Part shown: positions 5,206 through 5,954 of the stretch, one piece after another
Layout: each line of letters starts with the position of its first letter
How positions within the stretch are numbered: the first letter of the stretch is position 1
From: Clostridiales bacterium
GTDB taxonomy: Bacteria; Bacillota; Clostridia; Oscillospirales; Oscillospiraceae
Reading direction: 5' to 3'
Length of the DNA stretch: 5,954 nucleotides
NCBI GenBank assembly: GCA_004553495.1
Contig: SFLE01000043.1
Span: 1-5,954 of the forward strand
Translations under genes and position numbers: made by a program
Notes under the pieces: generated by a model
The model's database searches: none
The model's input: the letters and a program-made list of their open reading frames with translations, nothing else
Told to the model about the DNA's origin: nothing

Positions 5206-5362
5206 CATGACAGCTCTCCGCGTTAGCGACAGTATGCAGGATATTCTCCTGCATCCCAGGTATCCGGACTTGGGGAACCGGACCCTTCGGCGATAGCCCC
5301 TTTCGCTTAACGCTTCCCTGCGTTTTTACTAAGCTACTGATGGCGACCGCGCCTCTATCATG
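5206..5362 (-). ncRNA. Lysine riboswitch aptamer (L box)
   Basis: All five helices can be drawn on the minus strand. P1 is CATGATAG (5362-5355) with CTGTCATG (5213-5206). P2 starts with GGCG (5353-5350) and CGCC (5292-5289) and ends in an AACGC/GCGTT stem (5324-5320, 5313-5309). P3 is TCCGG/CCGGA (5282-5278, 5267-5263). P4 is an eight-base ATGCAGGA hairpin (5254-5234). P5 is only CGC-TAAC-GCG (5228-5219). The L2 loop (GGGAA, 5318-5314) is complementary to L3 (TTCCC, 5277-5273), the kissing contact typical of this class. Conserved junction strings AGAGGCGC, GAAAGGGG, CGCCGAAGGG, CTGTC and GGAGAGCTGTC are present. It controls the NhaC-family gene by ligand-dependent termination. Confidence 0.96.
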
Positions 5363-5380
5363 CCTTGTTCAATTGAGCCC

Positions 5381-5408
5381 ATTATATAAGTTATTTCGCG
5401 TTTGTCAA
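5381..5408 (-). promoter_or_regulatory. Promoter of the lysine riboswitch and transporter
   Basis: On the minus strand TTGACA (5408-5403) and TATAAT (5386-5381), both exact sigma-A consensus, are separated by 16 bases. Transcription would start near 5374, about a dozen bases before helix P1. A strong constitutive promoter fits control at the level of termination rather than initiation. Confidence 0.92.
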
Positions 5409-5453
5409 CCCCTAATTTACATTTTGTTAATACGCCCTCGCCGCTTTTCGCCC

Positions 5454-5482
5454 TTGTTAATCGCGGCGCGCAATGATAAAAT
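5454..5482 (+). promoter_or_regulatory. Promoter of proC
   Basis: TTGTTA (5454-5459) and TAAAAT (5477-5482) are separated by 17 bases; each hexamer is close to consensus (the -10 differs at one base). It lies 28 bases before the proC ATG and is divergent from the riboswitch promoter, with about 45 bases between the two -35 boxes. Confidence 0.75.
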
Positions 5483-5510
5483 AGAGAAAAAATGAAAAGA
5501 GGTCGCTCTT

Positions 5511-5954
5511 ATGAAATACGGATTTATAGGTCTGGGCAACATGGCAGGAGCCATAATCTCCGGCATGGCAGCCTGCGGAAAGTTCAAAAACGATTACCTT
5601 TACGGATTTAACCGCTCCGAGGCAAAGACCCTCGCGCTAAAGGAAAAGCACGGCATCATCCCCTGCGCAAGCGCCGCCGAGGTCGTGGAAAAGTCCGAGG
5701 TCATAGTGCTTGCCGTAAAGCCGCAGGTCATGCCTGCGCTCATCGAGGAGATCGGCAAGGGCATCACGAAGGAGAAAACTGTTCTCACCATCGCCGCCGG
5801 CAAGAGCACCGCGTGGTACGAGGAGCGCCTTGCAAAGGGCGTGCCGGTCGTGCGCATAATGCCTAACATAAACGCCAAAGTCAAAGCCTCCGTAACGGCG
5901 ATATGCGGCGGCAAGGCGGCAACGAGCGCACATATAAAAACCGCCGACGCGATA
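5511..5954 (+). CDS. proC: Pyrroline-5-carboxylate reductase, N-terminal part (runs off the edge)
   Basis: The enzyme reduces 1-pyrroline-5-carboxylate to L-proline with NAD(P)H, the last step of proline synthesis, in the cytoplasm. The 148 visible residues are about 55% of the usual 265-270. They show the Rossmann start MKYGFIGLGNMAGAI with GxGxxxG, then the VIVLAVKPQVMPALIEEI strand-helix (63-80) with the family's VKPQ, and VVRIMPNINAKVKASVTAI (about 115-133), the RxMPN motif near the active site. The start is ATG 5511: GAGG lies eight bases upstream and an in-frame TGA at 5493 rules out a longer form. The catalytic C-terminal domain lies beyond the window. It is divergent from the lysine-controlled transporter; the shared spacer holds one promoter for each direction. 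Confidence 0.95.
   Translation, partial: MKYGFIGLGNMAGAIISGMAACGKFKNDYLYGFNRSEAKTLALKEKHGIIPCASAAEVVEKSEVIVLAVKPQVMPALIEEIGKGITKEKTVLTIAAGKSTAWYEERLAKGVPVVRIMPNINAKVKASVTAICGGKAATSAHIKTADAI

Noticed and set aside
5600..5933. Minus-strand open frames opposite proC
   Set aside because: proC is unmistakable on the other strand and these frames show no family features.
1..5954. CRISPR array, tRNA/rRNA genes, transposase or phage genes
   Set aside because: No regularly spaced repeats, no tRNA-like cloverleaf and no recombinase motifs were seen; the repeats present are few and irregularly placed.

Overview
The window looks like a chromosomal segment of a GC-rich, low-to-moderate complexity Firmicute, most plausibly a gut Clostridia (Oscillospirales-like) genome. 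The reasons are an L-box (lysine) riboswitch of the terminator type, consensus sigma-A promoters, AGGAG-type ribosome binding sites, and spacers filled with short GC-rich hairpin repeats of a kind I associate with gut Clostridia. The taxonomic call is inference from style; no marker gene is present.

Layout from left to right. (1) The last 43 codons of an unidentified plus-strand gene end at 133, followed by a hairpin terminator (135-166) that can serve both strands. (2) A 222-base spacer holds pieces of dispersed repeats. (3) A minus-strand operon is read from 3028 down to 389: a MarR-family regulator, a large membrane protein with two DUF1538 repeats, and a soluble protein with two tandem P-II-like domains. 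The genes overlap or touch (about 20 bases, or a 1-base gap if the alternative start is used, and then a 4-base GTGA overlap), so translation is probably coupled. Its promoter, at about 3065-3093, is covered by two palindromes that look like MarR operators. (4) A 560-base spacer (3029-3588) carries that promoter region, more repeat pieces and the terminator of the next gene. (5) A minus-strand NhaC-family transporter (3589-5115) sits behind a complete lysine riboswitch (aptamer 5206-5362, terminator 5150-5181) and a near-perfect promoter (5381-5408). (6) Divergently, the 5' half of proC (pyrroline-5-carboxylate reductase) begins at 5511 and runs off the right edge.

Functionally there are two themes. 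The riboswitch makes the NhaC-family protein a probable lysine transporter (the LysW type) rather than a housekeeping sodium/proton antiporter: when lysine is plentiful the aptamer closes and transcription stops before the gene. The MarR / DUF1538 / P-II operon is the least understood part. A P-II-like protein encoded directly after a membrane transporter recalls GlnK-AmtB and SbtB-SbtA, so the likely reading is a cation or solute transporter gated by a dedicated nucleotide-sensing partner, with transcription controlled by the MarR protein.

No tRNA, rRNA, CRISPR array, transposase or phage gene was seen.
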